From Sphingobacteriaceae bacterium (lineage in GTDB: Bacteria > Bacteroidota > Bacteroidia > Sphingobacteriales > Sphingobacteriaceae): 14,866 nt of DNA. Shown here one piece after another: positions 6,729 through 14,603 of this stretch. A program made the translations under genes and the position numbers. Within the stretch, counting starts at the first letter, position 1. The number at the start of each line of letters is the position of its first letter. Below the pieces are notes generated by a model, which searched no databases, was not told where the DNA came from, and saw only the letters and a program-made list of their open reading frames with translations. The stretch lies in the NCBI GenBank assembly GCA_025450155.1, contig JANWIB010000021.1, forward strand, positions 1 through 14,866, given 5' to 3'.

Positions 6729-6964
6729 TAAGTTATAGAATTATTATTAAAAAGATTTTGTCTATACACAACGCAGGAAATAAGGCTCAATTACTTTATC
6801 AACGATTGTGGTAAGAAATTTTTATGATTTCCTGTTGTACAGGGATGATATTGTTATTATGAGATACCGCCACAATTGTAATGTAATTAATTGAATTATC
6901 AAAACTTTTTTGAAAATAGTATTCAGCCTCTGTTTTTTGGTTAATTTCGTGCTGATTATAAAAT

Positions 6965-7795
6965 ATGAACCGCCAACAACTCCTTGAACAAATTAAAGCA
7001 AAACAATCCTTCCTGTGTATAGGACTTGATACTGATATAAACAAGATACCTGAATTTTTGCTTGATTTTGAAGACCCAATTTTTGAATTTAATAAACAGA
7101 TTATAGCTGCAACTTACGATTTGTGCGTTGCCTATAAACCCAATACTGCTTTTTATGAAAGCAGAGGAGTTAAGGGTTGGCAAAGTCTTATTCGAACCTG
7201 GCAATATATTCCTGAAACTTGTTTCAGCATAGCGGATGCTAAACGGGGTGACATTGGTAATACATCCGAAATGTATGCACGAGCATTTTTTGATGAAAGA
7301 AGTGGGGGTATGAGCTTTGATGCACTTACTGTGGCTCCTTATATGGGAAATGATTCGGTTACTCCGTTTCTGAAATTTAAAGATAAATGGGTTATCCTGC
7401 TGGCGCTTACTTCTAACCCGGGAAGTCGTGATTTTCAGCTGTTACCTTGCGGAAATGAGCGCCTTTTTGAGTCGGTGTTGCAAAAAGCCAATGGATGGGG
7501 AACTTCTGAAAATATGATGTATGTGGTAGGAGCCACACAAGGAGAAGCTTTTGCGACGATTCGTAAACATGCGCCTGATCATTTTTTATTAGTGCCCGGA
7601 ATTGGAGTGCAGGGCGGAAATTTGCAGGAGGTGTGCAGATACGGCATGAATAAAGATTGTGGTTTGCTGATTAATTCATCACGAGCTATTATTTACGCAT
7701 CTAATGGAAAAGATTTTGCGGAACGGGCACGAGAAGAAGCATTGAAAATTCAGCAGGAGATGGCGGGTGAACTGGGTAAGATTGGGCTGATTTGA
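6965..7795 (+). CDS. pyrF: Orotidine 5'-phosphate decarboxylase (type 2)
   Basis: Catalyses the last step of UMP synthesis, decarboxylating OMP; it is cytosolic. At 276 residues it fits the longer type 2 (actinobacterial/Bacteroidota-like) PyrF rather than the roughly 230-residue E. coli type. The diagnostic active-site motif ADAKRGDIGNTS is present with K93 and D96, preceded by D91. The N-terminal SFLCIGLDTDINKIP and the phosphate-binding LVPGIGVQGG (about 210-219) also match. The ATG at 6965 follows a weak -7-like TAATTTCG at 6942-6949. The gene is divergent from rho; after its stop comes a 230-bp gap with repeats. No other pyr gene is nearby. Confidence 0.96.
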   Translation: MNRQQLLEQIKAKQSFLCIGLDTDINKIPEFLLDFEDPIFEFNKQIIAATYDLCVAYKPNTAFYESRGVKGWQSLIRTWQYIPETCFSIADAKRGDIGNTSEMYARAFFDERSGGMSFDALTVAPYMGNDSVTPFLKFKDKWVILLALTSNPGSRDFQLLPCGNERLFESVLQKANGWGTSENMMYVVGATQGEAFATIRKHAPDHFLLVPGIGVQGGNLQEVCRYGMNKDCGLLINSSRAIIYASNGKDFAERAREEALKIQQEMAGELGKIGLI

Positions 7796-7835
7796 TAATT
7801 GATATCGTGCTTTTTGAATTTGTATGCGTTAGGGA

Positions 7836-7852
7836 TTGTAGTGGAAAGCCCG
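7836..7852 (+). repeat. 17-bp intergenic repeat, copy A
   Basis: TTGTAGTGGAAAGCCCG. It differs from copy B (7902-7918) at two adjacent positions (GT versus AC) and lies 66 bp upstream of it in the same orientation. It sits in the pyrF-DUF2851 gap, outside any plausible reading frame. I recall similar GGAAAGCCC-containing intergenic repeats in Pedobacter-like genomes but cannot verify this here. Confidence 0.6.
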
Positions 7853-7901
7853 GAATGTTTAAATGGTGTGGATATGGGCGTGGGATTTTAAACAGGAGGA
7901 C

Positions 7902-7918
7902 TTGTAACGGAAAGCCCG
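7902..7918 (+). repeat. 17-bp intergenic repeat, copy B
   Basis: TTGTAACGGAAAGCCCG, followed by GACCCGCAGGGGAACGCCC and five T residues (7937-7941). GGGCGT at 7876-7881 is the reverse complement of ACGCCC at 7931-7936, so the unit could fold into a long stem-loop ending in a T-run and act as a terminator behind pyrF. The loop is long (49 nt) and the stem only 6 bp, so that role is weakly supported. The GC-rich composition stands out against AT-rich flanks. Confidence 0.6.
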
Positions 7919-7980
7919 ACCCGCAGGGGAACGCCCTTTTTGTATAGATTTATTTGATACTTGAAATTGAGATTATCAAA

Positions 7981-8011
7981 TTGGCATTAGCGCATTGACA
8001 AATTATTTTTT
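7981..8011 (+). promoter_or_regulatory. Possible promoter for the DUF2851 operon
   Basis: TTG at 7981-7983, a 20-base spacer and TATTTTTT at 8004-8011 match seven of eight positions of TAnnTTTG, with correct spacing. Transcription would start about 8-10 bases before the ATG at 8026. The T-rich sequence makes chance matches easy. Confidence 0.35.
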
Positions 8012-8025
8012 TAGTAAATTCAACC

Positions 8026-9309
8026 ATGCCATTTACAGAAGATCTGCTCCATTTTCTTTGGAAATATCGCTTGTTTAATCAGCAGAACCTGAAAACGGAT
8101 ACTGGCGAACCGCTGGAAATACTGTCAACCGGATACCATAACAAAAACGCAGGGCCTGATTTTGAGCAGGCAAAAGCCAAAATAGGAGATACGCTTTGGG
8201 TGGGAAATGTAGAAATACATTTGTGCTCTTCCGACTGGGATCTACATCAGCATACGCAAAACAAAGCATACGATAATGTTATTTTGCATGTAGTTTACCA
8301 AAATGATAAGCCTATTTTCCGCAACGATGGATCGAAGATACCTACTTTAGCACTTAATGGGCTTGTTAGTGAGACAATAAAAGCCAATTATCGTGATTTG
8401 ATGGATAACCTGTATTGGATACCTTGTGAGAAGCGACTTAATGAAGTAGATTATTTTCATGTGGATAGCTGGCTTTCGCGGGTATTGATTGAGCGCCTGG
8501 AAGAAAAATCTATAGCGGTAGCTCAATTGCTTGAAGAATATAAAGGTAGCTGGGATGATGCTTTTTATGTGATGCTGGCTCGTAATTTCGGTTTTAAAAC
8601 CAATGCCCTCCCATTTGAATTGCTTGCCCGATCCTTGCCACAAACTATTTTTGCTAAACATAAAGATAATCCGTTACAGATAGAGGCGCTTATTTTTGGG
8701 CAGGCGGGCTTTTTATCGGATGCGCAAGAAGATGAGTATCCGCAGCAGTTGCGTGATGAGTACCTTTTCCTTCAAAAGAAATACCAGTTAAAGCCCATAG
8801 AACACTATTTGTGGAAGTTTTTGCGTTTGAGGCCTAATAATTTTCCTACCATACGGCTGGCCCAATTTGCGGCTCTGGTTGTAAAATCGAGCCATTTATT
8901 TTCAAAAGTGATAGAAATTGAAAATGTAAAAGATTTACGTAATTTATTTGAGAAGTTGCCCGTTCACCCTTACTGGGAAGAACATTATCATTTTAATAAA
9001 AAAACGGTTCATACATCGCGGCAGTTGGGCCATGAGTCTGTCAACAACATTCTTTTAAATACGGTAGTTTTGTTTGTTTTTTATTACGGCAAACAAACGG
9101 GTAAAGAAGGATTTATGAATAGGGCATTAGCGCTTTTAGAAAGTTTGCCCTTTGAAACAAACCAAGTGACCCGCTGTTTTTCACAATTAGGGGTAAAGCG
9201 GGGAGGGGCTGAAACATCGCAAGCGCTATTACAATTAAAAAAAGGTTATTGCGATACAAAAAAATGCTTAAATTGCGGCATTGGTGTAAAAATATTAAAT
9301 CAGGCTTGA
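8026..9309 (+). CDS. DUF2851 family protein
   Basis: A 427-residue soluble protein of the DUF2851 family, conserved across Bacteroidota and of unknown function. The typical features are the start (MPFTEDLLHFLWKYRLFN), the central stretch GNVEIHLCSSDWDLHQHT (about 59-76) followed by AYDNVILHVVY, and the late GYCDTKKCLNCGIG with C409, C414 and C417. The E-x-H / H-Q-H / H-V-V-Y layout looks like a possible metal or nuclease-like core, but that is only an impression. The cysteine cluster at the C-terminus could bind metal. No signal peptide or membrane segment is seen. The PspC-like gene follows with a one-base gap, so the two share an operon. This pairing, if repeated elsewhere, would link the protein to envelope stress. 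Confidence 0.9.
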   Translation: MPFTEDLLHFLWKYRLFNQQNLKTDTGEPLEILSTGYHNKNAGPDFEQAKAKIGDTLWVGNVEIHLCSSDWDLHQHTQNKAYDNVILHVVYQNDKPIFRNDGSKIPTLALNGLVSETIKANYRDLMDNLYWIPCEKRLNEVDYFHVDSWLSRVLIERLEEKSIAVAQLLEEYKGSWDDAFYVMLARNFGFKTNALPFELLARSLPQTIFAKHKDNPLQIEALIFGQAGFLSDAQEDEYPQQLRDEYLFLQKKYQLKPIEHYLWKFLRLRPNNFPTIRLAQFAALVVKSSHLFSKVIEIENVKDLRNLFEKLPVHPYWEEHYHFNKKTVHTSRQLGHESVNNILLNTVVLFVFYYGKQTGKEGFMNRALALLESLPFETNQVTRCFSQLGVKRGGAETSQALLQLKKGYCDTKKCLNCGIGVKILNQA

Positions 9310-9310
9310 T

Positions 9311-9532
9311 ATGATTCAGCGAGTGTTTACATACTTTGAGAAACAATCTTTTGGAGTTTGTGCGTATTTGGGCGAACGTTTTAATATCTCCATCTCCAAA
9401 ATTCGACTATTTTTTATTTACACTACCTTTTTGGCGGCAGGCTTCCCCATGGTATTTTATTTTCTTGCCGCTTTTGTGCTTGATGTGAGAAATTACGTTA
9501 AACGCATTCGTACCCGCATCTGGGATCTTTAG
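9311..9532 (+). CDS. Small PspC-like membrane protein
   Basis: A 73-residue protein whose GVCAYLGERFNISISKIRLFF (about 15-35) matches the opening of the PspC domain (GVCGGLAEYF...D...VRLxF). The matching hydrophobic segment follows (about 34-60) and a short basic tail (RNYVKRIRTRIWDL) ends the protein. PspC domains are membrane-bound parts of the phage-shock envelope stress response; here there is only the single domain. Glycines of the usual GG pair are replaced (AYLG), so the match is clear but divergent. The ATG at 9311 comes one base after the DUF2851 TGA. It converges on lpdA with only 30 bp between stops; that gap holds a T-run (about 9544-9553) but no strong hairpin. Confidence 0.8.
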   Translation: MIQRVFTYFEKQSFGVCAYLGERFNISISKIRLFFIYTTFLAAGFPMVFYFLAAFVLDVRNYVKRIRTRIWDL

Positions 9533-9562
9533 TATTTGTAAACGATTTTTTTTAGCTTTTAC

Positions 9563-10951
9563 TTATAGGTGAATTACCTCCCCATAAGCATCAGCCGCCG
9601 CTTCCATAATGGCTTCGCTCATGGTAGGGTGCGGGTGTACCGATTTCACAATATCCATCCCTGTGGTTTCCAGCTTGCGGGCTACAACTACTTCGGCAAT
9701 CATTTCAGTTACATTAGCGCCAATCATGTGGGCTCCTAAGAACTCGCCATACTTCGCGTCAAATATCACTTTTACAAAACCGTCTTTTGCTCCGGCTGCA
9801 CTCGCTTTGCCCGAGGCGGAGAATGGAAATTTGCCTACTTTAATCTCATAACCTGCTTCTTTGGCTGCTTTTTCGGTATAGCCAACCGAAGCAATTTCTG
9901 GTGAGCAATACGTACACCCCGGTATATTATTGTAGTTTAAAGGCTCTGGATGATGGCCCGCGATTTTTTCTACACAAATAATACCTTCCGCCGAAGCTAC
10001 ATGGGCCAATGCTTGTCCCGGAACGATATCGCCGATAGCATAAACTCCAGGAACACTGGTGCGGTAATATTCATCTACCACTACGCGGCCCCTGTCGGTT
10101 TTTACACCAACTTCTTCCAAGCCGATATTTTCAATGTTGGCGGTTACACCTACTGCCGATAATACGACATCGCATTCGAGTGTTTGTGTACCCAAAGCTG
10201 TTTTAACCTGCACTTTGCAACCGTTTCCTGAAGTGTCAACAGATTCTACGGTGGATTGGGTCATTACCTCTATGCCGGCTTTTTTAAAACTTCTTAGCAA
10301 TTGTTTGGAAACTTCTTCGTCTTCCACTGGAACGATATTATCTAAAAATTCAACAATGGTAACTTTAGTGCCAATGGCGTTGTAGAAATAAGCAAACTCT
10401 ACACCGATAGCGCCTGAGCCTATTACGACTATAGATTTAGGCTGCTGAGGAAGAACCATTGCCTGGCGGTAACCAATTACTTTTTCCCCATCCTGTTTTA
10501 AATTTGGTAATTCACGCGAACGACCACCCGTAGCCAGGATGGTGTGTTTTGCTGTATATTCTTTAACGGAACCGTCGGCAGCTGTTACGTCAACTTTTCC
10601 GCCCTTTTTAATTCTCCCCTCACCATTGATAACGTCAATCTTATTCTTTTTCATTAGGAACTGAATTCCTTTACTCATACCATCGGCAATCCCTCTGCTT
10701 CGCTGAATAATAGCATTGAAATCTGTACTGGCCTCCTGAACGTTGATACCGTAATCGGCAGCATGGTTGATATATTCAAAAACCTGGGCGCTTTTTAAAA
10801 GTGCTTTAGTAGGAATACATCCCCAGTTCAAACAAATTCCTCCTAATGATTCGCGTTCAACAACGGCGGTTTTAAGCCCCAATTGCGCTGCACGAATAGC
10901 CGCCACATACCCACCCGGCCCACTGCCAATAACTAGTATATCGTAGTTCAT
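9563..10951 (-). CDS. lpdA: Dihydrolipoyl dehydrogenase (E3)
   Basis: A FAD-dependent disulfide oxidoreductase that re-oxidises the lipoyl groups of pyruvate, 2-oxoglutarate or branched-chain dehydrogenase complexes, passing electrons to NAD. At 462 residues it has normal length. Visible motifs are the FAD-binding GSGPGGYVAAIRAAQLG (9-25), the redox disulfide GGICLNWGCIPTK (C40, C45) and the NAD fold VVIGSGAIGVEFAYF (about 175-190). The second FAD motif is GVYAIGDIVPG, and the C-terminal HPHPTMSE carries the catalytic His441/Glu446 pair. All active-site residues are present. No E1 or E2 gene is nearby, so this is a stand-alone lpdA, possibly shared between complexes. The start ATG at 10951 gives the standard N-terminus (MNYDILVIG). 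A promoter-like element lies upstream. Confidence 0.97.
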   Translation of the reverse strand: MNYDILVIGSGPGGYVAAIRAAQLGLKTAVVERESLGGICLNWGCIPTKALLKSAQVFEYINHAADYGINVQEASTDFNAIIQRSRGIADGMSKGIQFLMKKNKIDVINGEGRIKKGGKVDVTAADGSVKEYTAKHTILATGGRSRELPNLKQDGEKVIGYRQAMVLPQQPKSIVVIGSGAIGVEFAYFYNAIGTKVTIVEFLDNIVPVEDEEVSKQLLRSFKKAGIEVMTQSTVESVDTSGNGCKVQVKTALGTQTLECDVVLSAVGVTANIENIGLEEVGVKTDRGRVVVDEYYRTSVPGVYAIGDIVPGQALAHVASAEGIICVEKIAGHHPEPLNYNNIPGCTYCSPEIASVGYTEKAAKEAGYEIKVGKFPFSASGKASAAGAKDGFVKVIFDAKYGEFLGAHMIGANVTEMIAEVVVARKLETTGMDIVKSVHPHPTMSEAIMEAAADAYGEVIHL

Positions 10952-10982
10952 ATAACTATCTTATGATTTTTATTTAGTGGGC

Positions 10983-10990
10983 CAAATCTA
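10983..10990 (-). promoter_or_regulatory. -7 element of the lpdA promoter
   Basis: TAGATTTG on the minus strand is an exact match to TAnnTTTG. It predicts a leader of about 25 nt before the lpdA ATG at 10951. At the -33 distance there is only a T-run (TTTTA) rather than a clean TTG. Confidence 0.5.
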
Positions 10991-11096
10991 CCAATTGTTT
11001 GAGTTTATTAAAATGAAGCGGTAAGATTATTTTTCAAGACTCTTTTGTAAATGATTTTTAATAATACGTAATATATGAGAAGTTATTTTCTGCGTC

Positions 11097-11122
11097 AGCT
11101 TTATTCTATAAAAAATAAAGCT
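11097..11122. repeat. Inverted repeat (9-bp perfect stem, 8-nt loop)
   Basis: AGCTTTATT (11097-11105) and AATAAAGCT (11114-11122) are exact reverse complements around the loop CTATAAAA. It lies about 145 bp upstream of lpdA and about 85 bp upstream of the receptor's -7 element. It has no T-run on either side, so it is a poor terminator; an operator or a chance AT-rich dyad are the alternatives. Confidence 0.55.
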
Positions 11123-11204
11123 AACATGTTAATAACAAGGTTTACTGTTGATAAATTTAACAATGATTTAATATCGGTTTTTAGAGAAATATCAAAAAGC
11201 CAGT

Positions 11205-11212
11205 TATCTTTG
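11205..11212 (+). promoter_or_regulatory. -7 element of the receptor/lipoprotein operon
   Basis: TATCTTTG exactly matches TAnnTTTG and lies 49 bases before the ATG at 11262, giving a leader of about 43-45 nt. A T-run at 11178-11182 occupies the -33 area without a TTG. The leader ends in an A-rich stretch directly before the ATG, a usual Bacteroidota translation start context. Confidence 0.6.
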
Positions 11213-11261
11213 CCAGCGAAAATTTAAAACCAGTTTCTCAATTAACAAACAAAAAAAATTT

Positions 11262-14200
11262 ATGAAGAAGTTTTTACTTTCTACGCTTGTTTTGTTACTC
11301 GCTGGTGTTGCTTTGTATGCACAGGTAACCACGAGTAGCTTAGTAGGAGCGGTTAAAGATGACAAAGAGCCATTGGTTGGTGCTACCGTTAAAGCAACTC
11401 ACCTACCTACGGGGACGGTTTATGGCGCTTCCACGAATGCAGATGGACGATTTACCATGTCTAATTTGCGTGCTGGTGGTCCGTACAAAGTTGATGTGAG
11501 CTATATCGGATACAAATCACAGCAGTTTAATGATATTACTCTTAAACTTGCTGAGCCGTATGTTTTATCTATAAATATGTCTCCTTCAGGGGCTGAGCTA
11601 CAGGAAATAGTGGTTGTAGGTTCTAATCCCCGCTCTGTCCTAAATGCGGATAGATCTGGTTCTGTAACCAACATAGGTGTAAAAGAAATTGCTGCGTTGC
11701 CCAGTATTACGCGTAGTCTAAACGATATGACCAGATTAACTCCACAAGCTAACGGGAGCTCTGTAGGTGGGGGTAATTTCCGGCAAAATAATATTACTGT
11801 TGACGGATCAAATTTTAATAATAGTTTTGGTATTGGTACCAATTTGCCCGGAAATGGAACTCCTCCTATTCCGTTAGACGCTTTAGATGAAATTTCTGTT
11901 AATGTAACTCCCGTTGATATCAGACAGTCAGGCTTTATAGGTAGTGCAATTAATGCTACAACACGATCTGGTACAAATAATTTTTCAGGATCAGTATATT
12001 CGTATTACAGAAATCAGAATTATGTAGGTACAAATGTTGAATCCTATACCGAACTTATTCCAAATAACTCAAGTGTTAAAACTTTTGGAGCCAGGCTGGG
12101 CGGCCCTATTATTAAAAATAAATTATTCTTTTTTGCAAGTGTAGAGTCTGACAAACAGGCCAGGCCAGGAGCTACATTTCGTGCTTCTACTCTCGAGGCC
12201 CCTTTTCCAGCTACACCGAATGTAAATAGGCCGACGGTAACTGAGTTAGATGAGATCAGTCAGTTTTTAAAAAATAATTATAATTACGAAACAGGCCCTT
12301 ACCAAGGATATGGCTTTAAAAGTGACCGGTTAAACCTGGTTGGGCGTATTGACTGGAATATCAACGAAAAACACCATTTTAATATTCGTTATAGTCAGTT
12401 AGAAAGTAAAACCCCATCATTTTTGAGTACCTCTACCAACCCATTAGTAGGTAGTCCTTATCCTGCCGGAGGCAACAGAGGAGACAATAATGCCTTAGCA
12501 TTTGGTAACTCGAATTATTATACAAATTATAACTTTTATTCCCTGGCGGCAGAGTTAAATTCGGTATTTGGTAAGTTTTCTAATACATTTAGGGGGTCTT
12601 ATACTAACCAGAACGAGCCAAGAAGTTCTGAAAGTTCTCTGTTCCCTTTTGTAGATATACTAAAAGATGGACGTCCCTTTACTTCATTTGGTTATGAACC
12701 GTTTACTTACGGAAACCTAAGGGATGTAGAAGTATATTCCTTTATTGATTACGTACAATGGAGTTATAAAAAACATAATCTATTAGCAGGTGTACAAGCC
12801 GATTTTACTAGTACTAAGAACGGATTTCAACGGTTTGGTACCAGTTATTATATTTTTAATTCATTTGATGATTTTAAAAATGGTGCAAATCCTTCAGCTT
12901 ATGCTAAGACATTTTCATTAACTCCTGGGTATAAGCAGGCATTTCCAACCTTTAAAAATGCACAGTACTCTTTGTATGCGCAGGATGATTACAACGTAAA
13001 CGATAAATTACGTTTATCATTTGGTTTAAGAGGTAATTTATATACCTATAAACAAGACCTATTAACCCACCCATTAGTAAAAGAATTAACTTTTGCCAAT
13101 GGCGAAAAGTTGGATACTGGCGAGCTACCTAAATCTGCATTTCTCATATCACCGCGGTTCGGGTTTAATTATGATGTGAAGGGCGATCGTACCCTGCAAC
13201 TGCGTGGTAGTGCGGGTTTATTCTCTGGTGGTATTCCAAATGTTTGGATCGTTAGCCAAGCGGGTGATTCGGGTATGTTGCAGTTTTCTCAGGTAATACA
13301 AGACCAGGCAAGTACCCCAGGGCCATTTAATCCGGATATTAATGCCTACCTGCCAGCTACTCAGCCTGAACGCGGGACATCCATTCCAAATGCAATATCA
13401 CTCATTTCCCCTAAGATTAAATCACCTCAAAGTTTTAAATCCAGCTTGGCAGTTGATGCAAAATTGCCATGGGGTTTAATAGGTACCTTGGAAGGGCTTT
13501 ATACGAAGGATATTAAAACTGTGGCTTTTAGAAATGCCAACTTAGTTGCTCCACAAGCCCTAAATGTGCCCGGATATCCCGATAATCGATTACTTTATCC
13601 GAATGCAGTAGGTGATAAATACATTAATGTACTAAGTGCAGCAGGTTTGGTTGTCCCCAATAATACACCTGCAGCTGCGGCATTCAATGCCTATGTTCTA
13701 GATAATACAAGTAAAGGTTATTATTGGTCTGTTACTGCAAAACTGGAAAAACAATTTACTAAAGGTTTCTCTGCTTCTATTGCGTATATTAAAAGTGGCG
13801 CTAAAAGCTTATTTGATGGTGCTGGTGATCAGCCTTCCGGATCATGGTTAGGTACAACTTCTGTAAATGGTTCGAATAATCCGGAGATGGGATATGCCGG
13901 TTTTGTTGTTCCGGATCGCGTTATTGCCAGTATCTCTTACAAAAAAGAGTATTTGAAACACTTGGCAACCACAGTATCTTTAGTTTATGATGGTTCCAGT
14001 CAGGGTAGGATATCGTACACCTATTCAACAGATTTTAACCGTGATGGTGCTAATTCTGATCTAATTTATGTACCCAAAGACCCAAGTGAAATTACGTTTA
14101 CGCCGTTTACAGCAGGTACAGCGCCTAATGCGGTTACCTATTCTGCACAACAGCAAAGTGATATTTTCTTTCGCTTAATTGAACAGGATAACTATTTAAA

Positions 14201-14570
14201 TTCAAGAAAAGGTAAATATGCTGAACGTAATGGTGGTTTAATGCCTTGGTTTAATCAATTAGATTTTAACCTGTTACAGGATATATTTGTGAATATAGGT
14301 GGTAAAAAGCGGAATACTTTGCAGTTTACATGGACTGTGACGAATTTCAGCAACTTTATAAACAAAAGTTGGGGAGTTCGTAAGTTTTTAGTGCGTAGTT
14401 CTATTTTAGTTCCCACCAATCAGGCTGATTTAACTCCAGGAGGCTCAACAAAGCCTACGTTCAGGCTTCAATTCGATGGTTCAAATCCTACCGCGACCTT
14501 ATTACGTGATGATGTGAGCTTCAATTCTACGTATAGTATGCAAGTGGGTTTAAGGTATATTTTTAACTAA
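11262..14570 (+). CDS. Oar-like TonB-dependent outer-membrane receptor
   Basis: A 1102-residue outer-membrane protein. The signal peptide MKKFLLSTLVLLLAGVALYA is probably cut before Q21. Residues about 25-105 form a carboxypeptidase regulatory-like beta domain (LVGATVKATHLPTGTVYGAS..DGRFTMSNL). The TonB-box-like segment LQEIVVVG is at 113-120. The plug spans about 130-240 and has the Oar-type RQNNITVDGSNFNNSFG and TRSGTNNFSGSVY. The rest is the beta-barrel, with KNKLFFFASVE typical of Oar relatives and an aromatic C-terminal strand (MQVGLRYIFN). A D-x-N-x-D-G-x-x-x-D loop is at 924-933. Oar-type receptors transport or export unknown substrates with TonB energy; the ligand cannot be read from the sequence. 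It is not a classical SusC. The lipoprotein gene 33 bp downstream is the likely partner. Confidence 0.92.
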   Translation: MKKFLLSTLVLLLAGVALYAQVTTSSLVGAVKDDKEPLVGATVKATHLPTGTVYGASTNADGRFTMSNLRAGGPYKVDVSYIGYKSQQFNDITLKLAEPYVLSINMSPSGAELQEIVVVGSNPRSVLNADRSGSVTNIGVKEIAALPSITRSLNDMTRLTPQANGSSVGGGNFRQNNITVDGSNFNNSFGIGTNLPGNGTPPIPLDALDEISVNVTPVDIRQSGFIGSAINATTRSGTNNFSGSVYSYYRNQNYVGTNVESYTELIPNNSSVKTFGARLGGPIIKNKLFFFASVESDKQARPGATFRASTLEAPFPATPNVNRPTVTELDEISQFLKNNYNYETGPYQGYGFKSDRLNLVGRIDWNINEKHHFNIRYSQLESKTPSFLSTSTNPLVGSPYPAGGNRGDNNALAFGNSNYYTNYNFYSLAAELNSVFGKFSNTFRGSYTNQNEPRSSESSLFPFVDILKDGRPFTSFGYEPFTYGNLRDVEVYSFIDYVQWSYKKHNLLAGVQADFTSTKNGFQRFGTSYYIFNSFDDFKNGANPSAYAKTFSLTPGYKQAFPTFKNAQYSLYAQDDYNVNDKLRLSFGLRGNLYTYKQDLLTHPLVKELTFANGEKLDTGELPKSAFLISPRFGFNYDVKGDRTLQLRGSAGLFSGGIPNVWIVSQAGDSGMLQFSQVIQDQASTPGPFNPDINAYLPATQPERGTSIPNAISLISPKIKSPQSFKSSLAVDAKLPWGLIGTLEGLYTKDIKTVAFRNANLVAPQALNVPGYPDNRLLYPNAVGDKYINVLSAAGLVVPNNTPAAAAFNAYVLDNTSKGYYWSVTAKLEKQFTKGFSASIAYIKSGAKSLFDGAGDQPSGSWLGTTSVNGSNNPEMGYAGFVVPDRVIASISYKKEYLKHLATTVSLVYDGSSQGRISYTYSTDFNRDGANSDLIYVPKDPSEITFTPFTAGTAPNAVTYSAQQQSDIFFRLIEQDNYLNSRKGKYAERNGGLMPWFNQLDFNLLQDIFVNIGGKKRNTLQFTWTVTNFSNFINKSWGVRKFLVRSSILVPTNQADLTPGGSTKPTFRLQFDGSNPTATLLRDDVSFNSTYSMQVGLRYIFN

Positions 14571-14603
14571 AAAGGTTATACTTAATTTTAATGAAATAAT
14601 TGT

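Larger units (their letters stand above)
10952..11261. other. 310-bp divergent regulatory region between lpdA and the receptor gene
   Basis: This AT-rich gap contains no reading frame I would defend. It holds a -7-like element for lpdA on the minus strand (10983-10990), a 9-bp perfect hairpin (11097-11122) and a -7-like element for the receptor on the plus strand (11205-11212). No operator with clear dyad symmetry overlaps either promoter. Confidence 0.7.

Noticed and set aside
6831..6843. CCTGT-TGT-ACAGG small palindrome in the rho-pyrF gap
   Set aside because: A 5-bp stem with no second copy or promoter overlap; expected by chance in a gap of this size.
6942..6949. TAATTTCG as a pyrF promoter -7 element
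   Set aside because: It lacks one consensus base and there is no TTG at the right distance, so it was not listed as a feature.
6799..7044. Minus-strand open frame of about 81 codons across the pyrF start
   Set aside because: It overlaps the well-supported pyrF N-terminus and part of the rho-pyrF gap, has no recognisable features and looks like a chance frame.
7995..8000. TTGACA as a classical -35 box before DUF2851
   Set aside because: There is no matching -10 at 16-18 bp, and Bacteroidota primary promoters do not use this element; a TTG-N20-TATTTTTT candidate fits better.
11501..11842. Minus-strand open frame of 113 codons inside the receptor gene
   Set aside because: It is antisense to the conserved regulatory/plug domains of the receptor; composition follows the opposite strand's codons.
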